From positions 1 through 64,000 of the forward strand of contig NZ_VMBG01000002.1 in the NCBI RefSeq assembly GCF_007559335.1: 64,000 nt of DNA. The letters run 5' to 3'. Under the pieces are notes generated by a model. The model had not been told where the DNA came from and did no database searches. It was given only the letters and a program-made list of their open reading frames with translations. How positions within the stretch are numbered: position 1 is the stretch's first letter; each line of letters opens with the position of its first letter. Below, piece after piece: positions 1 to 12,000 of this stretch. Made by a program: the position numbers and the translations under genes. The DNA is from Rariglobus hedericola. Its GTDB lineage: Bacteria; Verrucomicrobiota; Verrucomicrobiia; Opitutales; Opitutaceae.

Positions 1-3000
1 GGCGTTGAGGGAGATGGTGCCCGAGGCGGAGGTGGTGACGTTGACGCCGGCCGCGAGGGTGATGTTGGTGTTGGCCTTGACCGTGATGTGTCCGGTGCCG
101 GAGAGGATATCGGCATTGGCGGTGATCTCACCGGCGAGCGTCGTGAGGAGGATATTGCCCGTGCCGTTGGCGGAGACCGCAGTGGTGTTAACCACACCGT
201 CGTTGAGGGTCAGGTTGCCGAGGGTAACGACCAGAACGATGTCGCCGTTCGTGGCGGTGGTCAGGTCGGACTGGGCGGCATCAACGACCGAGGTGGTGGT
301 GGCGTCGAAGTTGAACTGGGTAACGGTGACCGTGACGGAGTCGACCGTGATACCATTGTCTTCGGTGACGAAGATCGAACCAGTGTCAGCAAAGGCGGAG
401 ATCAGGTTGACGCTCGTGGTGAGGTGACGAAGGGCGACGCCAATCGACTCGCTGGCCTGGAGGCGCAGGTTGGTCGCGGTGACGTTCTTGGTGGAGCCAG
501 TAGCGTTGATGATCGAGCCCGCGTCGGTATCGATCGAGACGTTGGTCGCGGTGACGTTACCGACCGTGATGTTGCCTTCGGCACGCAGGCGGGCCGAGGA
601 GGACGTGGCAGTTACATTGGCAGTGCCGGCCATCGTCAGGGTGCCGGTCAGCGCATTGAGGGAGATGGTGCCCGCAGTGGAGGTGGTGACGTTGACGGCG
701 GCCGCTAGGGTAATGTTGGTGTTGGCCTTGACCGTGATGTGCCCGGTGCCGGAGAGGATGTCGGCATTGGCGGTGATCGATCCGGCGGTCGCTTCGATGA
801 GGATGCTGCCGGTGCCATTGGCGGAGACCGCGGTGGTATTAACGACACCGTCGTTGAGGCTGATGTTACCGGTCGTGGCGATGAGGATGATGGCGCCATT
901 GCCGGCAGTCACGAGATCCGAGCGGGCGGTGGTCGAGGTGGTGGTGAGCGAGGTGCCGTCAGCGAGGACGATGTTGGCGGAGAAGACCGCGACGGTGTCG
1001 ACGGTGATGGAGGTGGACTCGAGGAGGTTGATGCCGCCAGCGGTGGTGGTGAAGGCGGCAACCGTGGAGACTTCGGTCTCGATGGCGTTGTCGGTGCCGG
1101 AACCGGTCACACCGATATTGGCGGAGGACTGGAGGCGGAGGTTGCGGGCGTAGAGATTGATGGCCGAACCCGTGCGGGCCTCGGTGTCGGTGATCGAGCC
1201 GGCAGTGGCCGTGAGAGCAATGTTACCCCAGGTGGACTGGTTGGTAAGGGTGCCGCCGGTGCGATCGGTGTTGAGGCGGGCGTCAAAGCGGTAGAACGCG
1301 ATATCGGTTCCGGCGGTGACGATGATGTTGGCACCGTCGGTGCGGGCGATGAGGCCAGTAGCCTGGTTGATGGTCGTGCCGGCGACGAGCTGGAGGGTGC
1401 CGGGCGTGGTGGTGACAGTGATGTCGGCGGTGCCGGCGAAGGTGAGGCTGGTCGAGGCGCGGAGGCTGATGTTGCCGGAAGCGGTGGTGATCGCGCTGTT
1501 GAAGGTGGACGAGCCAGCGAGGGTCTCGATGAGGATGTTGCCGGTGGTGGCGGCGCTGATCGGACCGTTGGAAGTGAGATTGCCGGTGGTAACGATGACG
1601 GAGATCGCGCCCGAGGTGGTGGTGATGAGACCGCTGGAGGCGATGATCAGGCCCGCGGTTTCCTCGAGGAAGATGCCGCCGGTGGCGGTGGAACCTTGGA
1701 CGGAGCCAAGGGTGGTATCGATGTCGGCGGCGCCGGCGGCGCCGATGCCGGTGGAGGCGGTCAGCGTGGCGAGACCGGTGGTAACGAGGTTGGCGGTTTC
1801 GGCGGCGGTGACGTCGGTGATGTTACCCGTGGTGGCGGTGATGGAGAAGTCGCCGCTGGTGCTGGTGATGAGCGCAACATTGACGTTGATGTCGGCGGTG
1901 TAGGTCACGGTGCCGGTGGCGGTGGTCGTGTTGACGCCATCGGTCATCACGATCGAGCCGGTGTTGGAGGTCACCGAGACGGTGCCGGTGGAACCGGTGG
2001 CGATATCGGCCTGCTGGGCAACACCGAGCTCGGCGACGAGGGTAATGCTGCCGGAGGTGGACGTGATGGCATCGGTGTTGGCGTTGACGCCGTCGGTCAG
2101 GGTGATCGAGCCGGCGGTGCTGGTGAGCTCGATGTCGCCGGTGGTGGTGACGAGGTCGGAGATCGCGGCGCCATCGGTCTGGGCGGAAGTGGCGGCGAGG
2201 AGACTGACGCGGTTTACGGAGAGGTCGGCGACGGTGGTGACCGAAACGTTGCCGGAGTTGCGGATGCGGATGGCGGCGGTAGTCGCCGCGGCGGCGAGCG
2301 TGGCAACGGTGGTGTCGAGCGCGGCGGCGGCTCCGATGCCGACGCCGGCAACGATGCGGAGAGCGGAGGCAACGATGTCGGTAAGGGTGTCGCCGGCATC
2401 GGTGACGGAACCGGCGACGGCGCGGACGCTGACGGAGCCGGAACCGGCGTTGAGGCCTGAGAGAGCGATGTTGGTGGCGGCGAAGAGGCGGATGTTACCG
2501 CCACCGGTGGTGACAGCGACGTTGTCGGCGAGCGTGATCGAACCGGCGGTGGCCTGGAGGTCGAGGGTGCCGGCGGTGCCGGTGGAGACCGAGGCGCCGG
2601 CATTCAAGGTGAGGTTGTTAGAAGCGAGGAGCGTGATCGAGCCGGTGGCGGAGGAGATGGCGGCGACGCCGACGATGTCGGACGAACCACCGGCGCCGCT
2701 GATGCGGATGTTGCCCGCGCCGGCGGCAGTGACGGGACCGTTGAGGGTGATGGTGCCGGCGAGGCTGGAGAGGACAACGTGACCGCCCGAGGCCGAGTTG
2801 ACGATGCCCGCGGCAACGACGGTGAGGGCGTTGGCTTCCTCAATGACGATGGAGCCGGTGGTGGAATTGGTGGCGGTGAGGGAGCCGACGTCGGTTTCGA
2901 TGTCATCGGCGGCCGTCGCGATCGAACCAATACCCGTGGCTGCGGCCAAGGTGGCCAGACCGGAGGTGGCGAGCAAGGTGGTCTCGGCGACGGTGGTGTC

Positions 3001-6000
3001 AGTGATGGCGGCCCCGGCGGTGAGCGTGAGTGCGCCACTGGTGCTGGAAACCAATGCGCCCAAAGTGATGCTGCCGGCCACGGAGCGCAGCGTGACGGTG
3101 CCGGAACCGTTGGCGGTGACCACGGAGGTGATGATCAAATCACCGAGGGTGACATCGAGATTGATGTTCCCGTTGGAGGCGGTGGTGACGCCGGTGCTGT
3201 TGATGGTGAGGGCGTTGGTTTCCTGGATGAAGATGTCACCCGTGCCGGTGTTGGTCGCAGCGAGGGTGTTGATCGTGGTGTCGATGTCCTCTGCCCCCGT
3301 GGAGCCGATGCCGGTGACGGCGGTAAGCGTGGTCTGGCCGGTGGTCGAAAGGAGCGCAGTTTCGGCGACGGTAGTGTCGGTGATGGCGGCACCGGCGTTA
3401 AGGGTGAGTGCGCCGCTGGTGCTGGAGACCAAGGCTCCGAGGGCAATGGTGCCGCCGACCGCCGAGGTCGTGAGGCTGACCGAGCCGGTGCCGTGGGCGG
3501 TGACGACGGCGTTCACGAGCAGATCACCGGAATCAACCACGATGGTGATCGAGCCGTTGCCCGCGAGGGTGCGGACGCCGGTGCCGTTGATCGTGAGAAC
3601 GGAGGTTTCCGAGATAACGATGTTGCCACTCGTGGAGTTGGTCGCGGTTAGGGTGTTGATCGTCGTGTCGATGTCATCGGCCGAACCGATACCGGTGACG
3701 GCGGTGAGCGTGGTCTGGCCGGTGGTGGACAGCAGCGGAGTTTCAGCGACGGAGGTATCAGTGATGGCGGCACCGGCGTTGAGGGTGAGCGCACCGCTGG
3801 TGCTGGAGACCAAGGCGCCGAGGGCGATGGTGCCAGTAGTGGCATTGAGATTTACAGTGCCGGTGCCGTGGGCGGTAACGACCGAATTGATCGTGAGATC
3901 GCCGGTGGTGACATCGAGGTTGATATTACCGTTGCCAGCGAGGGTGCGGACGCCGGTGCCATTAACCGTGAGGCCGGCGGTTTCCTGGATGAAGATGTTG
4001 CCGCTGGTGGAGTTGGTGGCCGTGAGCAAGTTGATCGAAGTGTCGATGTCGTTGCTGCCGGAGCCGCCGATGCCGCTGACTGCGGAGAGCGTGGTCTGGC
4101 CGGTGGTGGTGAGGTTGGTGAGCTCACCGACGGTGTCGTTATCGGTGATGGCACCCGCAGTGGCGGTGAGCGTGATGTCGCCCGAGAAGGTGTCGACGTA
4201 GCCGAGGGCGATATCACCGGTGGTGGACGTGACGGACAAGGCGCCCGGAGTGAACGGCCCGGGGGTGATCGTCACGTTATGGAGAACGATGCCGTCGGTC
4301 TCGTTGATGGTCACGTTACCGGCACCGCTCATCTGGATGCCGTTGACCGGCGTGTTCGGGGCGCCGCCGATGATGACGACGCTCGGGGTGTAGGTGTAGC
4401 CGGTGCCACCGTTGGTGACATTAAAGCCGTTGACCGTGCCATTGATGGTAGCGATCGCAGTCGCACCGACGCCGCCGCCACCAGTGATCGTGACAGTGGG
4501 AACCGCGGTGTAACCGGAACCGGCCAGCGTGACGGTGATGGAAGTGATCACGCCGTTCTGGATGATTGCGGTCGCGGTGGCACCGCCAGCGCCCGAGATG
4601 GTGATGGTCGGAGCGGACGTATAACCAGAACCGCCGGAGGTGACGCGGATGGCGGAAACGACCGCGGTGATGGTAGCCGTGGCGGTGGCCAGCAGGCGGC
4701 CGTCACCGAAGATCAGGACGGTGGGCGCGGAGCTGTAACCGGAGCCGCCGTTGGTGAGGTTAAGGCCCGTGACGGCACCGCTGCCGTTGATGGTCGCGGT
4801 GGCGGTGGCGCCGGAACCACCCGGGAGAACGACGCCTTCGATGGTTTCGTTGGAGGTGGTGTCGACGGTGGTGTTGAGGACCACGTTGCCGGAGGCGGCG
4901 ACCGCGAGACGGGTGGCGGTGATCATACCGCCGCTCATGGTGATCGCGCCACCCATGGCGCGGAGGACCACCGAGGAACCGGTGCCGGCGGCGGTGAGCG
5001 TGGCGGCGGCCGCACCCTGAGTCATAGTGATGCTGCCGGTGGTGACGCCGGCGATCAGCTCGATGCGTTTGTTGGTGGCGGCGGCGCTGGTGGTGGCGAG
5101 CGAACCGGTGGTGGCGACCACGATGCCGCCGGTGCCATCGGTGCCGGCGGTAAGAGAGAGACGATCCGAAGCGGTGATGGCGGCATTGACCAGGATGTCA
5201 CCGGCGGCTTCGAAGCGGCCCCAGATGTTGGCGTCGATCGCGGCATTGACCGTGATATCGCCGGTGCGCGCGACCAGGCGGAACTGATTCGCGGTAAGCG
5301 AGGTGGGCATGGTCACCGCATTGGAGACGAGAATCGAACCGGCGTAGATATGAGTGGGGTTGTTGAAGTCAGCCGGTCCGATGTAGGCGGTCCCGGTGCC
5401 ATTCAACTGGTCACCGATGATCACCGCTGTGAAGCCGGCCGCGATGTAGGCGATCTCATCGGCGCTGAGGTTCAGACGCAGCGCGGTGCTGGGAACGCCG
5501 CCAGTCGTATTGGCGCCGCCGATCAACAGCGCGCGAGCGGTGTCGTAGGGCTTGATCGTGAGAGTCGAGGCCGTGAGCGTGTCTGCAACCGTGGCGCTGA
5601 AGTTGACCTGGTTGGCGGTGATGGTCGCGTTGCCGGTGCCGATGTTGAGTTCCTGGAAGGACGCGGCGGTGTTGGCACCAGTCGTGGTCACGTCGAGCGA
5701 GGACACCGTGGTGATGCCGTTGAAGCTGATGTTACCCGAGACCGTGCCGTTGCGGCCGATGGTGACGTTGCCGGAGGTCACGTCGGAGCCGAAGGTAACG
5801 GCGGCGGCGGCGGTGATGACCAGCGGCGTGGTGGAATCAAGTGTCAGCGAAGCGATGTTGGCGAAAGTGATATTGCCGCCGGCGCCGAGCGTGAGGGAAT
5901 CAGGACGGAGCGACGGGGAGGTATTGGAGCCCACGGCATCACCGAAGATGATCGTCGTATTGGCGAAGATCGTGCCGATGCCACCGTAATCGAGGGTGCT

Positions 6001-9000
6001 GCCAAAGCTGACCTTCACGACGTCAGCCAGGGAGGAGGAGCTGCCGATGGTGAGGTTATTGGTGACGGTCAGGGCACCGTTGAAGGTGATGCCCGTGGTG
6101 GCCTTGAGGATGACGACCTTGCCGCCGATGGTGACGGAGCCGTTGAAGGTGATGTTGGTGCCCTCGTTGATGATGAGGTCGCCGATGATGTTCACATCGC
6201 CTTGGAAGGTGATGGAGGTGGCCTTGGTAATCGTCAGGTTTTGGTCGATGTTGACCGTGCCACCGAAGCTGACGGTGGTGGCGTTGCTGATGGTGAGGTT
6301 CTGCAGGGCATCCGTATCACCAACTGCACCGGTGAGGTTGATGGCGCCGGTGGCGTTCAGCGTGAGGCTGTCGTCATTGCCGCCGTTACCATTCAGCGAG
6401 AAGCTGTCGGTGATCGAGAAGCCGCCGGCCGTGGCCGTGATCGAGCGATTGCCGTTAATTTCAATGGCATCGGTGTAAGAGTGGCTCAAACCGGTGAGAT
6501 CGCTGGAGATGGTCGTGGTGCTGCCATCGCCCAGGATAATGAGGCGGCCGGTGACGACAACCGGGGAACGGAAGTCAATGGTGTCACCGCGGAGAACGGT
6601 CACCGGTCCGGGAAGGACGACCGGCGTGGAGGAGCCGTCACCGATCACGATATTGGCAAGGAGGTCGCGGCCACCGATGTAAACACTGCCACCGGCGAAG
6701 AGGCGGTTGAGCTCAGCCTGGTTCAGCACGAGGCCGGAGCTGTTGGTGAAGCCATTCTGCGTGAGCCAGACGGTCAACGCCGGGTTCGACGGATAGATAT
6801 AGATGTTAGTCGTCGTGGTGACGTTGTTGCCAACGTTGAGCTCGTTGCCGGACAGGATGACGTCGGAGTTGGTGTCGATAGTCTGGTCGACGGCCTGCGA
6901 GCCGGTGAGGCTGACAATGTTCAGGTTGCCCGCGTTGGAGGCGGACGTGTTGTTGATGCCGTCGAGGTCGGTGATGTAAACCGGCTTGCCGGGGGGAACG
7001 TTGGCCGAGTAGGCGGCGACGTCGGTGAAGATGGCGTAGGGGCTGACAATGTAGCCGGCGGTGGCGGCGCCGACACCGGTGGTCGAGCGGAGGGTGAGCG
7101 TGCCGTTCTTCGACTGGATGAAGGCGCCGTTGCCGGTGCGCAGCGAAGAACCGTTGGGCAGGTAAACGATGGCCTCGGACGGAGTGGCGTTGGCCACAGT
7201 AATCGCACCGGTAGCGAAGTTGATGGAGTTGACCGTATAGCGGCCGTTACGCAGCGCCCACGAGAGCTCGGTCGGGGAAGAGATGCGCCAGCCGTTCGCG
7301 TCGGTGAAGATGCCGCCGACGTCGGTGATGAGCGAGATGGCGCCGTTGCCATTGCCCACGGTGCCGCTGTCCGCCGCACTGTAGATGCCGGCGTGGAGAT
7401 TGATATTGCCGCTGGTGGTATAGAGGGAGACGGCACCGTTATTGCGGCCGAGCAGGTCGTAGTTGACCGCGTAGGCGGTCTTGCTGCTGAAGTTGATACC
7501 GCCGGCGTGAACCGTGCCAGTCCAAGTAATCTGGTTGCCGATAACGGTGAGGTCACCCTTCAGATCAAGCACCTTGGCCGGCGAACCGGTGCCGGTGAGG
7601 CTGACCGTGGCGGACGGGGCGTTGATGCGGATGCGGTCGATGTTGTTATAGGCCTCGGAGAAGTTGATGACCTGCGTGCCTTGAACGATCTTATGGTCGG
7701 TCGAGATGTCGGACAGCGTGACGGCGGCGGAGGACGTGGTCGTTACGTTGAGGTAGTCGTTGTCGGCAGCGTTGGCGGCATCGTCGATGGTGATACCGGC
7801 GGCGGCCAGGCCACCGAGGGTGACGTTGTAGGTATCGCTGGCGGCACCACCGCGAAGGGTGACGGCGAAAGAGCGGGTGGCGGATACGTTAAACGTATCG
7901 GCTGCGGTGCCACCGATGAAGGTTTCGATCGTGCGGTTGCTGTCGTTGATCGTGTTGCCGGCGTAGGTGATGGTGTTGCCTGAGCCGAGCGTGAAGAGGA
8001 TCGCGCTGGTCACGCCGGACATGTCGAGCACGTCGTTGGAGTCGTGGAGCTGGTTACCGTTGCTGTCCTTGTTGTTGACGGAGTCGTCCACGGTCTTGGT
8101 TCCGTTACCGGTGATGACGTAGGTGTCGTTACCGTTGTTGCCGTAGAGAACGTCGTTTCCGATGCCACCGTCGAGGAGGTCGTCGCCGTAGCCACCGTAG
8201 ATAGTGTCGTCACCCGCTTCACCATAGAGCTTATCGTTACCATTGCCGCCGGAGATGACATCGTTGCCGTTGCCGCCGTAGATCGTGTCGTTGGCGCTGC
8301 CGCTGTAGATGGTGTCGTTGCCGTCGCCACCCGTGAGGGTCGCCGCGCTGGTGCCGGTGTAAACGATGGTGTCGTCACCGACGCCGCCGTTCACCTCAAC
8401 GGCTCCGTTGAAGTTGGTGATGGAGATGGAGTCGTTGCCGTTGCCGGCGTTGTTCACGAGGATCTTGTTAACGCCCGAATAGGACTTGCTGTAGCCAAGA
8501 CCGGTGACAGTGACCGTATCGTTGGAGGCCGCGCCAGTGCCGGCAACCGTGAAGGCCTCGGCATTGTCGGTTTCGTAGCCGGAGCCGCGATGGACGGCAT
8601 CGACACCCATGTTCAGGCGCAGCACGCCATTGATGAGGGTCGCGAGCACGGGAGGTGAACCGAAGCGCCAGACGATTGTGAAGCCGAACTTCCAGATCGA
8701 GAAGCTGAAGCTGACCTCGTTCTGCGGGATGTTGAACGAGATGCTGACGTTGATGCTGATGCTGATGTCGATGTCGGGCAACGGCCAAGGCAGACCGATA
8801 TGGACGCCCACGCTGGCATAGGCGGAAGCGGAGAACCCGGTATTGCTCAGCGTGAGCGCGAAACCGGCGCGGAAGTAGACAGGCCCGAAGCTGAGATCGA
8901 TACCGACGCGACCCGTGACGCGATACTCACCGTTGGAGCGGATGTAACCGTCGATGTTAACCGAGGCTACATTGAAGAAATTGACGCTGAGGCTGTTGAC

Positions 9001-12000
9001 GCGGAACTCGAGGTAGCTGGAGTTCGCGGTGATCGTGAAGCTGGCGGTGGCCGTTTCGAAGACCCAGATCTTGAGCTTGGCGGTGACCGTGACGCTGAAA
9101 GTGCGGGCAGCGACAGTATGGCCAGCGATCGTGACAGCGGAGGTGTGGGTATTGAGCTCGAGGACGAAGTTACCCGTGAGCGAGATGAGGCTGAAGCCGA
9201 GGGTGCTGGCGCCGAGATTCAGGTAGAGCGCGAAGTAAGGCGAACCGCTGTTGGACTCGATGATCGCGCCGCCGTTGACGGTGAGCTTACCGAAGAGAGA
9301 CAGATCGATCGTGGCATTAAAGGTAACGGAGAAGCCAGTCGCGGTGAAGGTGAGCGTCGCCCCACCCTTGATGGCGAAGAAGCCGACCGTGATGCTGCCA
9401 CCAAATGAGAGATAGACCGTGGAGGCGCTGATCGTGCGATCCGTAAGGCCGTTGACGGCACCCGTGGTCGAATCGACACTCAGGGCCTGAATGGTGCGGG
9501 CGCTGCTGGTGGTGTTGATGGCCAGCTGGAAGCGGCCGGAGAAGCTGACGCTCGGGATGCCGAGGGTGGTGTTGGCGGCGAGTTCGATCGAACCGACGAG
9601 ACCGGCGGAGCTGATCAAGAGGTAGCCGGAGGCACCGAGGGAACCCAAGGGGCCGAGGGCGGCGGTGGCCGAGAACGAGAGCTGGAATTCAGAACCGCTC
9701 AGGCGTATGTAGAACGATCCTGTGAGCGTGACGACCGATGCGAGGGTGGCCGAACCGGAGATGAATATCTCTACGTAGAGATCGGCCGCCAGGGACGTCG
9801 TGGTGGAGGGACCCGTCTTGACCGTGATCGCGGTGCCGGTGGTATTGAGGCGGAACAGAGCGGTGGCCGTGAAGGAGACGCCAGGGATGGCGAGGCCGGT
9901 GCCCAGTGTGATCGCCGCAGCGATACCCTTGGAATTGATCAGCAGGAAGCCGTTGGCGGTGGCCGTGAAGATCGAGCTGCCGGCGACCTTGATGGCGACC
10001 GTAGCAGTGGCGGTGACCAGCAGGCCGTTGTTGCCGACTTCGAGGAAGAAGGTGCCGGCGAGGAAGAAGCCAGTAGTGCCGCTGGCGCCGATACCGAGGG
10101 TGCCAGACGCTTTGACGCGGACGTATTCACCAGACTCAAGCGTAACCGCACCAAAGGTCTGGGCGGCACCTGTGGTGTTAACCTGAAGACTAAAGGTCGC
10201 GTCGAAGGCGAAGCCGGTGCCACCGGTGACCGAGCCCGCATTAAGAGTGATATCGAGGACGCCAGCGATGCGGTAGATCGGGGTCGGCTCGTCTTCATCT
10301 TCTCCAGGAGGCGTGGAGTAATTAAGAATGGAGAGGCCGCCGGTGACTTGGGCGCTGAAGATGACCGCGCCGCCAACCTGAACAGTGAGCGCACCGGAAA
10401 TGGTAACGGTGAAACCACGACCGCTGACCGAGACGGCGACTTCGCCTTCGATGCGGAAACCGGCGATGTTGCCGATGGAAAATTGGATGAAGCCCGAGGC
10501 TTGGAGCTTAACGGTCGCTGCGGTGAGAACGATGCCGTTGATATTGACGTCGCCGCCGTTGGCGACCGTCCGTGTGTTGATAAAGAACCCGAGTGCGAAC
10601 TGGATTTCGAAGCCAGTTCCGGTGACTGCTTGCGAGCCGGGAGGAGCGTTCGGCTGACTGGTCAGGCCGGCCTGAATCTGAATAAACGCGGCGATATACG
10701 GAGTCGTGCCATTGGAGACCCCGATGCGGAGGCCACCCGCAGCCGAGCCGATCTGGATACCGCCGATGAAGGCGCTGACGTTCATGGACACCTGCACATA
10801 ACCGTTGGTGGCATCGATCGTGATGATGAACTTGCCCTTCAAGGCTGCAGCGTCGGCATCGTCGGCATCGGTGTCTCCACCAATTAAAGCGGCCGCACCC
10901 GGGACATTGAAGGCGAGCGTGCCGCCGGCGGAGAACTGGAAGAAGCGGGCTGCGAGCGTGACGGGAGCGGCGGTGAGACGGTTGCCGTTCGTCGCGTCGA
11001 ACGAATAGGTGGTGATCGTCTTCGCAATGCCTGCGGTGTTGATCACCAAGTTGAACTCGGCGTCGAGCGAGAAGCCCGGGGGCAGACCGTTGGTGAGGTT
11101 GACGATGGTCAGTTCGGCGTTACCAGCGAGACCATCACTATCGATCAGGAGCGAGAGATTGCCCTTCAGGTCGAAGATGACCTTGGTGCCGATCTTGATC
11201 TTGGTGACGACGGCCGCCTGAAGGACGAAGCTGCCACCGGAGATGCCCATGAAGAAGGCGCCGTCGAAGCGGAGGACATCACCGAGGACCTCGGCATGGG
11301 CGACACCGGCGATGGCGAAGTAGGCTTTCTTGACGGTGCCGTCATTGACGAGCGTGGAGCCGGTCAGCGCGATCGGATCGAAGCTCGCATTCAGTTTCTG
11401 CGGCGTGCCGGAGATGACGATATTGTCCTCATTCGCCGGGAACATGCTCACCGGCAGGAACGGACGGAGGAACGGGGTGATCGGGATGGTGACATCCGCA
11501 GCGAACGTGTTGAAGAGCACGTCGAGTTGGCCGCCGATCTTGACGCCCGGGAAGGTCAAGGACGCGCCGAGCTTGAATTTACCGGCCATGCCCGTGGGCG
11601 TGACGAGCAGCACCGCGAGCACGCGGGCATCGAAGATCTTCACACCGGCCGGGGTGAACGAGATGCTGCCGTTGGCGAAGAGTTCGAGGCTCGTCGTGCT
11701 GACCTTGATAGAGAAGGCACCGGTGATGGTGAACTGCTCCTGGCCGCCGAAGGTAAAGCGGGCGAAGGCGTAACCAGCGATCAGCAGGGTCTTGGGCGCC
11801 AGAACGAAGGTCTGGGTCTCGCCGCGCAGTTCAAACTTGAGGGCGGTGGAAGCGGTCTGGCTGGCGATGTCGCCCTGATCCTGAAGCTGAACGAAATACT
11901 GCTTCTTGTTAACCGTGTCATTGATGCGCCAGAGGGAGCCATTGATGACCGTGGTCAGCGTGTAGCCCGCACCGAGAACGCGACCACCGGTGAACTGGGC

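Larger units (their letters stand above)
1..7500 (-). repeat. Haemagglutinin/S-layer-type beta-helical repeat block
   Basis: From about 7.5 kb to the window edge the protein is a continuous run of short strands of the type GNITLxAxxxITL, TTGDLTINS, TATAGAITDxD and NSTSGNIFIQE. This is typical of filamentous-haemagglutinin-like and planctomycete/verrucomicrobial S-layer-family repeats, which fold as long right-handed beta-helices. Higher-order units are listed separately. The block continues beyond position 1. Confidence 0.75.

Noticed and set aside
4380-4800. Regular direct repeats that might be a CRISPR array
   Set aside because: The period is ~114 bases, the repeats are in frame and diverged, and no cas genes are present; they are protein repeats.
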